In this document: in pieces, positions 8,020 through 17,011 of the stretch
Position numbering within the stretch: position 1 is the stretch's first letter
How the letters are laid out: each line of letters begins with the position of its first letter
From: Microbacterium oxydans
Lineage (GTDB): Bacteria; Actinomycetota; Actinomycetes; Actinomycetales; Microbacteriaceae
NCBI RefSeq assembly: GCF_026559675.1
Contig: NZ_CP092891.1
Coordinates: 3,038,001-3,102,000 of the forward strand
Length of the DNA: 64,000 nt
Direction: 5' to 3'
The notes under the pieces: model-generated
Told to the model about the DNA's origin: nothing
Seen by the model: only the letters and a program-made list of their open reading frames with translations
The model's database searches: none
Translations under genes and position numbers: made by a program

Positions 8020-8851
8020 CCGCGGGGATGCACCCGTCCTGGACGACATCGATGCGCGTCCCGGCAGCACCGCCTCGCTGCTGCGGACGCTCGTCGGCGT
8101 CTTCCTGCGCCCGCTCGGCGGGTGGATCTCGGCGGCCGACCTGGTCACGCTCGCGGGTGAGCTGGGCATCCCGCCCGCGCAGGCCCGCACGGGCATCACC
8201 CGACTCAAGCAGAAGGGACTGCTGCTCGCCGAGCGCGGCGACGCGATCGGCTACCGACTGAATCCGGCCGCGGTCGGGATGCTGGAGCGCGGTGATCGCC
8301 GCATCTTCGAGATGCGCGAGATGACGGACGCGGATCCGTGGTGCCTGGTGTCGTTCTCGATCCCCGAGAGCGCGCGGAGCGTGCGGCATCAGCTCCGCCG
8401 TCGGCTGCAGTGGATCGGCGCGGGAGTCGTCTCGCCCGCGCTGTGGATCTGCCCCGGGCACCTCCGGGACGAGGCCGCACAGATCCTCGAAGAGCTGGAT
8501 GCCCGCCGCTGGGCGACCCTCTTCCAGGCGTCCGCCCCCGCGCCGGCCGGCACGCTCGTCGACGCCGCGGCGCAGTGGTGGGACCTGGAGGCGCTGCGCT
8601 CCGACCACCTCGCCTTCCAGGCCTCGCTCGACGCGCTCCCCGCCGAGCCGTTCGCTGCCTATGTGCAGCTCATCGACCGGTGGCGGGTGCTGCCCTACAC
8701 CGACCCCGGGCTGCCCCCGTCGATGCTGCCGGATGACTGGCCGGGACGCCGCAGCTTCGACGAGTTCGCCCGCCTGTCCGCGGCTCTCGCCGAACCCGCG
8801 TGGGAGCGCGTGCGCGACCTCAGTCGTGCAGACGGGCCGTCGTCGCCCTGA
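8009..8851 (+). CDS. PaaX family transcriptional regulator
   Basis: A 280-residue protein with PaaX architecture: an N-terminal winged helix (about residues 20-80, with a T-G-I-T-R-L-K-Q-K-G-L recognition region), a central Cas2-like PaaX domain (D-P-W-C-L-V-S-F-S-I-P-E) and the PaaX C-terminal domain with its conserved R-S-F-D-E-F stretch. PaaX itself is a phenylacetyl-CoA-responsive repressor; here, coupled to kynU by an 11-base overlap, it is probably the kynurenine-responsive regulator of this operon (inference). The GTG start gives the right N terminus. Its last 32 bases overlap the tail of the convergent lacI-type gene. Confidence 0.88.
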   Translation: MTSDRGDAPVLDDIDARPGSTASLLRTLVGVFLRPLGGWISAADLVTLAGELGIPPAQARTGITRLKQKGLLLAERGDAIGYRLNPAAVGMLERGDRRIFEMREMTDADPWCLVSFSIPESARSVRHQLRRRLQWIGAGVVSPALWICPGHLRDEAAQILEELDARRWATLFQASAPAPAGTLVDAAAQWWDLEALRSDHLAFQASLDALPAEPFAAYVQLIDRWRVLPYTDPGLPPSMLPDDWPGRRSFDEFARLSAALAEPAWERVRDLSRADGPSSP

Positions 8852-9821
8852 CGACGAGACGGGTCGGGAGCGTGACGTGCGTCTGCTCGACCTCTCCCCC
8901 GCCGAGGAGCGTGAACACCATGTCGGCGGCGACGGCGCCGAGCCGCTGCATCGGCTGACGGATGGTCGTCAACGGCAGCGCCCGCCGGGACGCCTCGGGC
9001 ACGTCGTCGAAGCCGATCACCGAGAGGTCCTCCGGCACCCGCAGCCCCAGATCGTGCGCGACGTCGATCACCGCGATGGCCGACAGGTCGTTCGCGGCGA
9101 ACACCGCGGTGGGGCGCGCGGGGCCCGCGAGCAGCACCCGGGCCGCCTCCCTCGTCGTCTCCAGCTCGTAGCGGCCCAGCCGGATCAGCGACGGATCGAC
9201 CGGGATGCCCGCGTCGGACAGCGCCCGCCGGTAGCCCGCGTCACGCAGCCCGGCGGAGCGCAGGTCGGGTCGTCCGCCGAGGAACCCGATCCGTCGATGG
9301 CCGAGTTCGATGAGGTGGCGGGTCGCCGTGAGGGCGCCGCCGAAGCTGTCCGACTCCACTGTCGGCAGATCGGCGCGGCCGGTGTGCGGGTCGATCGCGA
9401 CGACCGGGATCTCGGTGGCCGCGCTCACGACCGTCGGCGTCACCATGATGGCCGCGTCGATCAGCGTGCCAGAAAGACGACTCAGCGAGCGGCGCTCCCA
9501 TCCTTCGCTGGCGCCGTGTCGGGAGCCGCTGTACGCGAGGAGGTCGAAGGCAGTGTCGTGCATGGCGGCACCGACACCCTTCAGGATCTCGGCGCTGAAC
9601 GGCTCGAAGTCGGCGAGGAGCACGCCGACGACCCCGGTCCGACGCGCGCGCATGCTGCTCGCGACCAGGCTGGACTCGTAGCCCAGCTCGCGCACCGCAT
9701 CGAGCACCCGCTGCACGGTGGCATCCGCGATCCCGTAGCGCCCGTTCACGGCCTTGGAGACGGTCGACACCGACACCCCGGCCGCCCTGGCGACGTCGTG
9801 GATCGTCGTTCTCCCGCTCAT
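8820..9821 (-). CDS. LacI family regulator of the sugar ABC/GH3 operon
   Basis: A 333-residue LacI/GalR regulator: helix-turn-helix at residues 6-25 ([20 protein letters not shown]), hinge helix near 45-58, and a periplasmic-binding-protein-like effector domain to the end with the usual G-F-D-D-V-P and T-T-I-R-Q-P motifs. It is divergent from the sugar-binding protein gene, and a palindrome typical of LacI operators lies between them. It therefore probably represses the transporter and glucosidase in the absence of a glucoside or oligosaccharide. Its tail overlaps that of paaX by 32 bases. Confidence 0.93.
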   Translation of the reverse strand: MSGRTTIHDVARAAGVSVSTVSKAVNGRYGIADATVQRVLDAVRELGYESSLVASSMRARRTGVVGVLLADFEPFSAEILKGVGAAMHDTAFDLLAYSGSRHGASEGWERRSLSRLSGTLIDAAIMVTPTVVSAATEIPVVAIDPHTGRADLPTVESDSFGGALTATRHLIELGHRRIGFLGGRPDLRSAGLRDAGYRRALSDAGIPVDPSLIRLGRYELETTREAARVLLAGPARPTAVFAANDLSAIAVIDVAHDLGLRVPEDLSVIGFDDVPEASRRALPLTTIRQPMQRLGAVAADMVFTLLGGGEVEQTHVTLPTRLVVRATTARLHD

Positions 9822-9862
9822 GACTGGTCAGCGTAGACCTCTGGGACGGCCAGAAGGAAACT

Positions 9863-9882
9863 GTTTTCGAAAACGTTTGACG
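9863..9882 (+). promoter_or_regulatory. LacI-type operator over the sugar-transport promoter
   Basis: A perfect 12-base palindrome GTTTTCGAAAAC (9863-9874) with the central CG typical of LacI-family sites overlaps a second palindrome AAACGTTT (9871-9878). TTGACG at 9877-9882 could be the -35 of a promoter reading toward the binding-protein gene, with a weak -10 about 17 bases later (AAGACT, 9900-9905). The operator would then sit directly on the -35. The gap 9822-9988 shows nothing else except the SD of the downstream gene. Confidence 0.6.
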
Positions 9883-9988
9883 GCTCTGTCTCCCGCCAGA
9901 AGACTGCTACCCACCGCGACCTCGCCCGAGCCGTCGTGGGGCGCCCGCACCGACGCGGCGCGCAACTCTCGATGAGGAGAACAATCAC

Positions 9989-11278
9989 ATGATCAGCAGA
10001 AGGCTCCCCCTCGCCTCCGCGGCGGTTCTCGCCGTCGGGGCACTCGCCCTCTCCGGCTGCACGGCGAACGACTCCGGCGACGACGGCGGCTCGACCAGCA
10101 TGACCCTCTGGCACAACTCGACGACCGGCCCCGGGGTCGATTTCTGGAAGCAGACCGTCGCCGACTACGAGAAGGAGAACCCCGGCGTCACGATCGACAT
10201 CCAGTCCATCCAGAACGAGGATCTCGACGGCAAACTGCAGACCGCGCTCAACTCGGGCGACGCCCCCGACATCTTCCTGCAGCGCGGCGGCGGCAAGATG
10301 GCGGCCATGGTCAAGGCCGGCCAGCTCAAGGACCTCACCGACGTGATCAGCGGACCGGCCGCCGAGGAGATCCCGGATGCCGCGTACTCGGCGAGCAGCC
10401 TGAACGACAAGATCTACGCGATGCCGATCGCCGTGCTCCCGGGCGGGCTCTTCTACAGCCAGGACCTGTTCGACCAGGCGGGGATCACCGAGAACCCCAC
10501 CACGATGGCCGAGCTGGAGGCGGCGACCGGGGCCCTGCGCACCGCCGGCGTCGAGCCCATCGCCCTCGGCGCGAAGGACGCATGGCCCGCCGCCCACTGG
10601 TACTACTGGCTCGCGCTGCGCGAGTGCAGCCCCGACACGCTCGCGAAGGCCGCCGACGAGGGCGACTTCAGCGACGACTGCTGGGCGCGTGCCGGTGAAG
10701 ACCTGCAGGACTTCGCAGCGACCGAGCCCTTCAACTCGGGATTCCTCACGACCACGGCGCAGCAGGGCGCCGGCAGCTCCGCCGGCCTCATCGCGAACCA
10801 CCAGGCGGCGATGGAGCTGATGGGCGCCTGGGATCCCGGCGTGATCGGCTCGCTGACCCCCGACCAGAAGCCGCTCCCCGACCTGGGCTGGTTCCCCTTC
10901 CCCGAGATCGAGGGCGGAGAGGGACTCCCCGGATCGATGATGGGCGGTGTCGACGGCTTCTCGTGCTCGGTCGACGCCCCCGCCGCGTGCGGCGACTTCC
11001 TGAACTACCTGGGCACGTCCGAGGTGCAGACCGCGTACTACAAGGCGTTCAACGCCCCGCCCGTGAACACGGTGGCGCAGGAGGCGGTCACCGAGCCGTA
11101 CCTGAAGACCATCCTGGAGACCTACAACGCGGCCCCTTACGCGTCGCAGTGGCTCGACACCGTCTACGGACAGAACATCGGCAACGCCCTGAACGTCGCC
11201 GTCGTCAGCATGCTGGCGGGACAGGGAACACCGGAGGACATCGTCAAGGCTGTCAAGGATGCCGCGGCGAAGGCGTGA
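9989..11278 (+). CDS. sugar ABC transporter substrate-binding lipoprotein
   Basis: A 429-residue family 1 extracellular solute-binding protein. The N terminus is a lipoprotein signal with basic head, hydrophobic core and lipobox L-S-G-C, lipidated at Cys24. The mature part begins with the typical T-L-W-H-N-S-T strand and has the two-lobed pattern of carbohydrate binders. GAGGAGAA lies just upstream of the ATG. It is followed by two permease genes and a GH3 glycosidase, so a beta-glucoside, xyloside or their oligomers are likely ligands. No ATPase gene is present in the operon; a shared MsiK-type ATPase encoded elsewhere would be needed, as is common in actinobacteria. Confidence 0.92.
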   Translation: MISRRLPLASAAVLAVGALALSGCTANDSGDDGGSTSMTLWHNSTTGPGVDFWKQTVADYEKENPGVTIDIQSIQNEDLDGKLQTALNSGDAPDIFLQRGGGKMAAMVKAGQLKDLTDVISGPAAEEIPDAAYSASSLNDKIYAMPIAVLPGGLFYSQDLFDQAGITENPTTMAELEAATGALRTAGVEPIALGAKDAWPAAHWYYWLALRECSPDTLAKAADEGDFSDDCWARAGEDLQDFAATEPFNSGFLTTTAQQGAGSSAGLIANHQAAMELMGAWDPGVIGSLTPDQKPLPDLGWFPFPEIEGGEGLPGSMMGGVDGFSCSVDAPAACGDFLNYLGTSEVQTAYYKAFNAPPVNTVAQEAVTEPYLKTILETYNAAPYASQWLDTVYGQNIGNALNVAVVSMLAGQGTPEDIVKAVKDAAAKA

Positions 11279-12197
11279 GGCGACCGCCCGGCTGGAAGTG
11301 CTCCTTCTGGCCGGGCCCGCCCTGCTCGTCTTCCTCGCCTTCGTCATCTTCCCGGTGCTGATGGCCGCGTTCTACGGCTTCTTCAGCTGGCAGGGATACG
11401 GACCGCCGACGGAGTTCGTCGGCCTGAAGAACTACCTCACAATCCTGCAGGACCCGCTCTTCCACGACGCCCTCACGCACAACGGGATCATCCTCGTGAT
11501 GTCGCTCGTGCTGCAGGGGCCGGTCGCGATCGCGCTGGCGCTGCTGCTGAACCGGCGGATGCGCGGGCAGTCGCTGATCCGCGTGCTGATCTTCGTCCCG
11601 TACGTGATCTCCGAGGTGGTCGTCGGAACCGGCTGGAGCCTGATGCTCCAGACCAGCGGCGCCTTCAACGCCCTGCTCACCGACATGGGGCTCGGCTTCC
11701 TGGCGAACGACTGGCTGTCCGATCCGAGCATCGCCATCTGGACCCTCATGGCGATCATCACCTGGAAGTACGTGGGCTTCGCCGTCATCCTCTTCCTCGC
11801 GGGCCTCCAGGGGATCCCCGAGGAGCTGTTCGAGGCGGCGGCGATCGACGGCGCCTCGTACTGGCAGATCCAGCGGCGCATCACGCTGCCGCTGCTGGCA
11901 CCGACGCTGCGCATCTGGGCGTTCCTGTCGATCATCGGGTCGCTGCAGCTCTTCGACCTCGTGTACATCATCTGGGGGCAGTACATCGCCTCCACCGCCG
12001 GCACCTCGACCATGGCCACGTACATGGTCTCCGAGGGGCGCAACGCCGGCAACTACGGATACGGGAACGCCGTCGCGGTCGTGCTCTTCCTGATCTCCCT
12101 CGTCGTCGCCCTGATCTATCAGCGGGCGGTCCTGCGACGTGACACCCAGGGCGCGCTGACCGGATCCTCCACCCGACGGAAGAAGAAGGACCGATGA
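11259..12197 (+). CDS. sugar ABC transporter permease (MalF/UgpA type)
   Basis: A 312-residue inner-membrane permease with six hydrophobic segments, the first at about 14-40. The ATPase-contacting EAA loop is clear at about 191-210 (E-A-A-A-I-D-G-A-S..Q-R-R-I-T-L-P). The ATG lies inside the end of the binding-protein gene (20-base overlap), and its own end overlaps the second permease by 4 bases, so the three are translated together. It forms the translocation heterodimer with the next gene product. Confidence 0.92.
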   Translation: MPRRRREATARLEVLLLAGPALLVFLAFVIFPVLMAAFYGFFSWQGYGPPTEFVGLKNYLTILQDPLFHDALTHNGIILVMSLVLQGPVAIALALLLNRRMRGQSLIRVLIFVPYVISEVVVGTGWSLMLQTSGAFNALLTDMGLGFLANDWLSDPSIAIWTLMAIITWKYVGFAVILFLAGLQGIPEELFEAAAIDGASYWQIQRRITLPLLAPTLRIWAFLSIIGSLQLFDLVYIIWGQYIASTAGTSTMATYMVSEGRNAGNYGYGNAVAVVLFLISLVVALIYQRAVLRRDTQGALTGSSTRRKKKDR

Positions 12198-13072
12198 CTA
12201 CCACCTCCGTAATCGTCACGCGCCCCCGCGGCCTCCGGGGGCGCGCACGCCCGCGGCTGCCCTGGGCGAACCCGGCGGTGTACTTCATCGCTCTGATCGC
12301 CGTCGGGCTGATGCTCGCCCCGATCGCGTACATCATCGTGGGCGGGTTCCGCACCAACGCCCAGATCACCGCCGACCCCGCCGGGCTGCCGCAGCCGTGG
12401 GTGTTCGCGAACTACCTCGACGTGCTCACGGGCGACATCTTCTGGCGCCAGGTGCTCAACTCGCTCGTCGTCGCCCTGTCGACCACGCTGGGCGTCGTCG
12501 CGCTCGGGCTGATGGCCGCGTACGTGCTCGCGCGGTATCGGTTCGCCGGGCGCGGAGTCCTCTACGCGTTCTTCGCCGCGGGTCTGATGTTCCCGCTGAC
12601 CGTCGCGATCACACCGCTCTACATCGTGGTCCGCAGCCTCGGTCTCATGAACTCGCTGGGCGGGGTCATCCTCCCCCAGATCGCGTTCGCGCTTCCGACG
12701 ACGATCATCATCCTGGTGCCGTTCCTGCGCGCGATCCCGGACGAGATCCAGGAGGCGGCGTTCATCGACGGATGCAGCCGCCTCGGCTTCTTCTGGCGGA
12801 TGGTGCTGCCGCTCTCCCTCCCCGGGGTGATCACGACCGGCATCCTGGCGTTCATCGGGAGCTGGAACGGCTATCTGCTTCCGCTGTTCATCCTCAACGA
12901 CGCCGCCTCCTTCACCTTGCCGCTCGGGGTGCAGTCGTTCGCCTCGCAGTACTCGGTCGACACCGCGAAGGTGCTGGCGTTCACCTCGCTGTCGATGATC
13001 CCCGCGCTGATCTTCTTCAGCCTGTTCGAACGGCGCATCGTCGGCGGTCTCACCGGCGCGGTCAAGGGTTGA
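12194..13072 (+). CDS. sugar ABC transporter permease (MalG/UgpE type)
   Basis: A 292-residue second permease of the same importer, with six membrane segments and an EAA loop at about 187-206 (E-A-A-F-I-D-G-C-S..W-R-M-V-L-P). It starts in an ATGA overlap with the first permease and is followed 44 bases later by the glycosidase gene. A long arginine-rich cytoplasmic N terminus precedes the first membrane segment at about 28-50. Confidence 0.92.
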   Translation: MTTTSVIVTRPRGLRGRARPRLPWANPAVYFIALIAVGLMLAPIAYIIVGGFRTNAQITADPAGLPQPWVFANYLDVLTGDIFWRQVLNSLVVALSTTLGVVALGLMAAYVLARYRFAGRGVLYAFFAAGLMFPLTVAITPLYIVVRSLGLMNSLGGVILPQIAFALPTTIIILVPFLRAIPDEIQEAAFIDGCSRLGFFWRMVLPLSLPGVITTGILAFIGSWNGYLLPLFILNDAASFTLPLGVQSFASQYSVDTAKVLAFTSLSMIPALIFFSLFERRIVGGLTGAVKG

Positions 13073-13116
13073 CCGCGCAGCCGGACCGCACGACCCCGCA
13101 TCAGAAAGAGAGAACC

Positions 13117-15441
13117 GTGTCCCCTCACCGCCTTCCCCGCCTCTCCCCCCGCGTCGAGGCGCTCCTCGCGCAGATGACACTCGAGGAGAAACAGGCACAG
13201 CTCGTGGGGTTCTGGGTCGACCAGGGCGACGAGGTGGTGGCCCCGCTCGCGGGCGAGAAGAAGAGCTCGACCAGGTACGAGGAGGCGAGCGTGCACGGCA
13301 TCGGGCACCTCACCCGCGTCTACGGCACCCGGCCGGTCGATCCGCGGGAGCGCGCGCACTGGCTGTGGGCGGAGCAGGGACGGCTGCAACGGGAGACGCG
13401 GCTCGGCATCCCGGCCATCGTCCACGAGGAGTGCCTCACCGGCCTCGCGGCCTGGCAGGCGGCGACCTTCCCGACGCCGCTGGCCTGGGGCGCCTCCTTC
13501 GACCCCGAGCTCGTGGAGCAGGTCGGCGCCGCGATCGGTGCCTCCATGCGGGCCCTGGGCATCCATCAGGGGCTCGCACCGGTCCTCGACGTGATCCGCG
13601 ACCCCCGGTGGGGGCGGGTGGACGAGTGCATCGCCGAAGACCCGCTGGTGGTCGGAACGATCGGCATGGCCTATGTCCGCGGACTCCAGAGCGCCGGGGT
13701 CCACGCGACGCTCAAGCACTTCGTCGGCTACTCGGCCTCCCGCGCCGGGCGCAACCACGCCCCCGTGCACGCCGGGCCGCGAGAGATCGACGACATCCTC
13801 CTCCCTCCCTTCGAGATGGCCGTGCGGGAGGGCGGAGCCCGCAGCGTGATGAACTCGTACACCGACATCGACGGCGTGCCCGTCGCCGCGGACCCGCGCT
13901 ACCTCACCGGGGTGCTGCGGGAGCGCTGGGGCTTCGACGGCGTCGTGGTGTCGGACTACTTCGCGGTCGACTTCCTGCGCAGCATGCACCGGGTCGCCGC
14001 GGACTCGGCCGACGCCGCACGACTCGCGCTCACGGCCGGCATCGACGTGGAGCTCCCCTCGCCGGACGCCTACCTCACCCTCGCGGATCAGGTGCGCGAC
14101 GGTCGGCTGCCCGCCGCGGTCCTCGATGCGGCGGTCAGTCGCGTCCTCGCCCAGAAGGAGGAGCTCGGGCTGCTGGACGCCGACTTCTCGCGTCCGCCCA
14201 CGGATATCGACCTGGACTCTCCCGCGCACCGTGCACTCGCCCGCCGACTGGCGGAGGAGTCGGTCGTGCTGCTGCACAACGACGCGGTCCTCCCCCTGGA
14301 CCCCGCGACGGCCGCCCGCATCGCGGTGATCGGCCCCAACGCCGACAGCGTCGAGGCGCTGATGGGCTGCTACTCCTTCGTCAATCACGTCCTCGCGCAT
14401 CACCCCGATACGCCGCCCGGGATCGCGCTGCCGACCGTCCTCGAGTCGCTGCGCACGGAGTTCCCGCACGCGGAGATCACCCACACCGCCGGATGCACCG
14501 TGGACGGTACCGAGCGCGACGGGATCGCCGGTGCGGTCGCTGCGGCGGACCAGGCGGACCTCGCGATCCTGGTGGTCGGCGATCGCGCCGGGCTCTTCGG
14601 CCGCGGAACGGTCGGCGAAGGGAACGACGTCGAGTCGCTCGAGCTCCCCGGCATCCAGCGCGACCTGGTCGAGGCGGTGATCGCGACCGGGACGCCGGTG
14701 ATCCTGATCACCATGACCGGACGCCCCTATGTGCTGGACTGGGCGCTTCCCGCCCGCGCCGGAGCGGTCGGCGCGATGGTCGGCCTCGGCGCCGTGAACT
14801 CCCCGGCTCCGACGGCCGGGACCGCCGAGCCCGAGGCCGCCCGCCCCGTCGCCGTGCTGCAGACGTTCTTCCCGGGCGAGGAGGGCGGACCGGCGCTGGC
14901 GAGGGTGCTCAGCGGTCGCGTCTCGCCGTCGGGTCGGCTGCCCGTGTCGCTGCCGCGGTCGGCCGGCGCTCAGCCGTACTCCTATCTGCACCCGGTGCTC
15001 GGCGGTCGGGCCGACGTGACCAGCGCCGACCCGACGCCCGTGCGCCCCTTCGGCTTCGGGCTCACCTACACGTCGTTCGCGCACGAGGATCTGACGGTCG
15101 ACCCGGTCGTCGCTCCCGGGGGACGGCTGCGCGCATCCGTCCTGGTCCGGAACACGGGCGGGCGCGAGGGCGTCGACGTCGTGCAGCTCTACGCCCACGA
15201 CGAGGTCGCGAGCGTGACCCGCCCGGTCGCCCAGCTGCTCGACTTCCGACGGATCGCCCTGGCCGCGGGAGCCGAGGAGCGCGTGAGCTTCGACGTGCCG
15301 ATCGAGCGCCTGTCCTTCACCGCCGTCGACGGCGAGCGCGTGGTCGAGCCCGGGCGGATCCGGCTGTGGGTGGGCGGCGCCTGCGACGACGAGGAGGCGG
15401 TCTCGACGTTCGAGATCGTCGAGACCGCCCCGATCGTCTGA
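13117..15441 (+). CDS. glycoside hydrolase family 3 beta-glycosidase
   Basis: A 774-residue GH3 enzyme without a signal peptide, so it should act on imported oligosaccharides in the cytosol. Domain order: (beta/alpha)8 domain about 20-330, alpha/beta sandwich about 380-600, and a C-terminal fibronectin-III-like domain about 650-760. The nucleophile is Asp280 in V-V-V-S-D-Y-F; substrate-binding K-H-F is at about 200-202 and R-D-P-R-W-G-R near 163. The GTG at 13117 follows AGAAAGAGAGAA; upstream in-frame sequence belongs to the permease region. GH3 includes beta-glucosidases and beta-xylosidases; context does not decide between them. Confidence 0.9.
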   Translation: MSPHRLPRLSPRVEALLAQMTLEEKQAQLVGFWVDQGDEVVAPLAGEKKSSTRYEEASVHGIGHLTRVYGTRPVDPRERAHWLWAEQGRLQRETRLGIPAIVHEECLTGLAAWQAATFPTPLAWGASFDPELVEQVGAAIGASMRALGIHQGLAPVLDVIRDPRWGRVDECIAEDPLVVGTIGMAYVRGLQSAGVHATLKHFVGYSASRAGRNHAPVHAGPREIDDILLPPFEMAVREGGARSVMNSYTDIDGVPVAADPRYLTGVLRERWGFDGVVVSDYFAVDFLRSMHRVAADSADAARLALTAGIDVELPSPDAYLTLADQVRDGRLPAAVLDAAVSRVLAQKEELGLLDADFSRPPTDIDLDSPAHRALARRLAEESVVLLHNDAVLPLDPATAARIAVIGPNADSVEALMGCYSFVNHVLAHHPDTPPGIALPTVLESLRTEFPHAEITHTAGCTVDGTERDGIAGAVAAADQADLAILVVGDRAGLFGRGTVGEGNDVESLELPGIQRDLVEAVIATGTPVILITMTGRPYVLDWALPARAGAVGAMVGLGAVNSPAPTAGTAEPEAARPVAVLQTFFPGEEGGPALARVLSGRVSPSGRLPVSLPRSAGAQPYSYLHPVLGGRADVTSADPTPVRPFGFGLTYTSFAHEDLTVDPVVAPGGRLRASVLVRNTGGREGVDVVQLYAHDEVASVTRPVAQLLDFRRIALAAGAEERVSFDVPIERLSFTAVDGERVVEPGRIRLWVGGACDDEEAVSTFEIVETAPIV

Positions 15442-15445
15442 CGCG

Positions 15446-15931
15446 CTACCCGGCGACCTCGGCGAGGAACCCCGCGACGTGCTCCTGCAGGCGCAGGATG
15501 CGCAGGTCGCGGGCGAACTCTCGGTCGAAGCCCTGGTAGGCCAGCGGCGGCAGGATCCGCACGTTCCGGTTGCAGCCGAACTCGGCGCAGGTGAGCACGC
15601 CGACGCTGTCGCCCTTGCGCCCGGCGGGCCCGGCCTTGCGGGCGACGAACAGCTGGACGTCGTTGCGGAGCGTGACGTCTTCGCACCACGAGCACTGGGC
15701 TCTGGCGATCACACGCTGCTCGGCGCGCTGCAGGAAGACGCCGACCGGGGCGTCGTCGATCCAGGTGACGACGTAGGCCCGGCGGGGCATCTTCGGGTCG
15801 ACCCAGCCGAGGAAGTCGAGCGGCTCGAAGTCGAGCTCGGCGAAACCGGGCGGCAGGGTGAGGTCGGAGACCTCCTTGCGGGAGGCGTTGAGGAAGGAGG
15901 CGCGGATGCCGCGCTCGTCGATGGGACGCAT
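15446..15931 (-). CDS. FBP (EF-G-binding, FusB-like) zinc protein
   Basis: A 161-residue protein resembling the FBP domain family, whose FusB/FusC relatives bind elongation factor G and release it from stalled ribosomes, in some species giving fusidic acid tolerance. The treble-clef zinc site is visible as Cys80 and Cys83 (C-S-W-C) with Cys115 and Cys120 (C-A-E-F-G-C). The ATG at 15931 gives a family-length protein; an upstream frame extends to 16018 but adds a low-complexity tail. The gene is monocistronic and convergent with the GH3 gene, 4 bases apart. A role in drug tolerance is only a family-level possibility. Confidence 0.75.
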   Translation of the reverse strand: MRPIDERGIRASFLNASRKEVSDLTLPPGFAELDFEPLDFLGWVDPKMPRRAYVVTWIDDAPVGVFLQRAEQRVIARAQCSWCEDVTLRNDVQLFVARKAGPAGRKGDSVGVLTCAEFGCNRNVRILPPLAYQGFDREFARDLRILRLQEHVAGFLAEVAG

Positions 15932-16228
15932 GGGAGTGGTGCTTTCGGAGTGGTCGCCGCGAGGGCGAGTCGATCGGAGGAAGGATCCCGGCGACGGATG
16001 CCGGGTACGACGCGACACCGGGGACGGGGGTTCCGCCTCCGGTGGGTCCTCAGCCTCTGTCCGCGGCGCGGAAGGCGCCTGCGGCTCCGTTCTGCGCCCC
16101 GAGGGCGCTCATCGACGACAGCACCCGGCGAGCTTACACCTGTTTGTTTCACTCCGTGTCGGCCCGCCTGGGCACCGCGGAGAAGGCGACCTAGTCTTTC
16201 CGGAACGTCGAACAAGAAGGAGACCACC
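15932..16228. other. intergenic region between FBP gene and small hypothetical gene
   Basis: A 297-base divergent gap. Reading right, a weak promoter can be placed: TGGGCA (16169-16174), 17-base spacer and TAGTCT (16192-16197), about 30 bases before the small gene at 16229, which has its own AAGAAGGAG. No open frame, hairpin or RNA gene that I can support lies in the rest. Confidence 0.4.
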
Positions 16229-16576
16229 GTGTCCACGCCGCTGAACCGCCTTTCGCCCCTCCCGGTGCGTGAGCGTGCGGCGTGCATGTGCAGCCACGGC
16301 GGTCGGTGCTCCTCGTTCGCCCCGGGCCACGCCCTGCATCTGATCCAGGCTCGCCTCGCCTCGGCGACGCCCACGGACTGGGTCGACGCCCTCGTCGAAT
16401 CCACCGACGCCGTCTCCGGCGACCTCGTCGTGCGGACGCTCGACGGCGACGACCACGCGCTCTGGAACGGCTCCGGCGCTGCGCTCGAGGCCGTTCCGGG
16501 CACTCCGGTCGCCCTGCATGCGCGCTACGGCGTGCTGGCCGTCGGCGGCACGCAGTTCAACGTCGCCGCCGTCTGA
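16229..16576 (+). CDS. small hypothetical protein with N-terminal Cys cluster
   Basis: I do not recognise this family. The 115-residue protein starts at GTG preceded by AAGAAGGAG (good spacing) and shows actinobacterial codon use. Near the N terminus it has Cys19, Cys21 and Cys27 with His23 and His34 (C-M-C-S-H-G-G-R-C), which could bind a metal. The C-terminal half is predicted to be mostly beta strand, with a Trp-Asn-Gly-Ser-Gly turn and a final hydrophobic strand. There is no signal peptide or membrane segment. It stands alone between the FBP gene and the convergent copper-protein gene. Confidence 0.65.
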   Translation: MSTPLNRLSPLPVRERAACMCSHGGRCSSFAPGHALHLIQARLASATPTDWVDALVESTDAVSGDLVVRTLDGDDHALWNGSGAALEAVPGTPVALHARYGVLAVGGTQFNVAAV

Positions 16577-16609
16577 CCTCTCGCGTCGACCCCTGACCGG
16601 ATCGGGCGC

Positions 16610-17011
16610 TCAGGCGCTCACCATCAGCATGTCCTTCATGGCCGTGCAGGCATCCATGCAGGCCTGGCACGCCTGAGCGCACATCCGGCACACGTCGCTC
16701 TCGTCGGCGTGCCGGGCGCACGCGTCCATGCACGTCTTGCACATCGCGATGCAGGCGTTGAGCATCGCCATCATCGACGCCGGGGTCATGCCCTGCATCC
16801 GCATCATCGACCGCATCATCGTGTTGCACATGTCCGCGCAGTTCATGCACGCCGGCGAACAGTCCATCATCTGCGTCGAGCACACCGTGCAGGCCTGCTC
16901 GCACGCGGCGCACGCATCCATGCACGCCTGCATGACGGCCATGTCCATCATCTGCATGTCGGGCATCGACTCCATGTTCTTCGACATGGCGCCCATCATC
17001 ATCGAGTCCAT
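16610..17011 (-). CDS. Cys/Met-rich four-helix-bundle copper-binding protein (Csp-like)
   Basis: A 133-residue protein with 18 cysteines and about 33 methionines. The Cys residues recur as C-x2-C, C-x3-C and C-x6-C along four predicted helices, the pattern of the four-helix-bundle copper-binding family (DUF326; Csp copper storage proteins), whose core Cys ligate many Cu(I) ions. No Tat or Sec signal is visible, which points to the cytosolic Csp3-like class rather than the exported Csp1 class. The first 28 residues are unusually Met-rich and may be an extra copper-trapping tail. It is divergent from csbD; short palindromes lie upstream at 17091-17110. Confidence 0.88.
   Translation of the reverse strand: MDSMMMGAMSKNMESMPDMQMMDMAVMQACMDACAACEQACTVCSTQMMDCSPACMNCADMCNTMMRSMMRMQGMTPASMMAMLNACIAMCKTCMDACARHADESDVCRMCAQACQACMDACTAMKDMLMVSA

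Noticed and set aside
8820..8851. 32-base overlap of the paaX and lacI tails as a sign of a frameshift
   Set aside because: Both proteins reach normal family lengths; short convergent overlaps are common in such compact genomes.
12871..15198. A 775-codon minus-strand open frame across the GH3 gene
   Set aside because: No domain signal, antisense to an unambiguous glycosidase.
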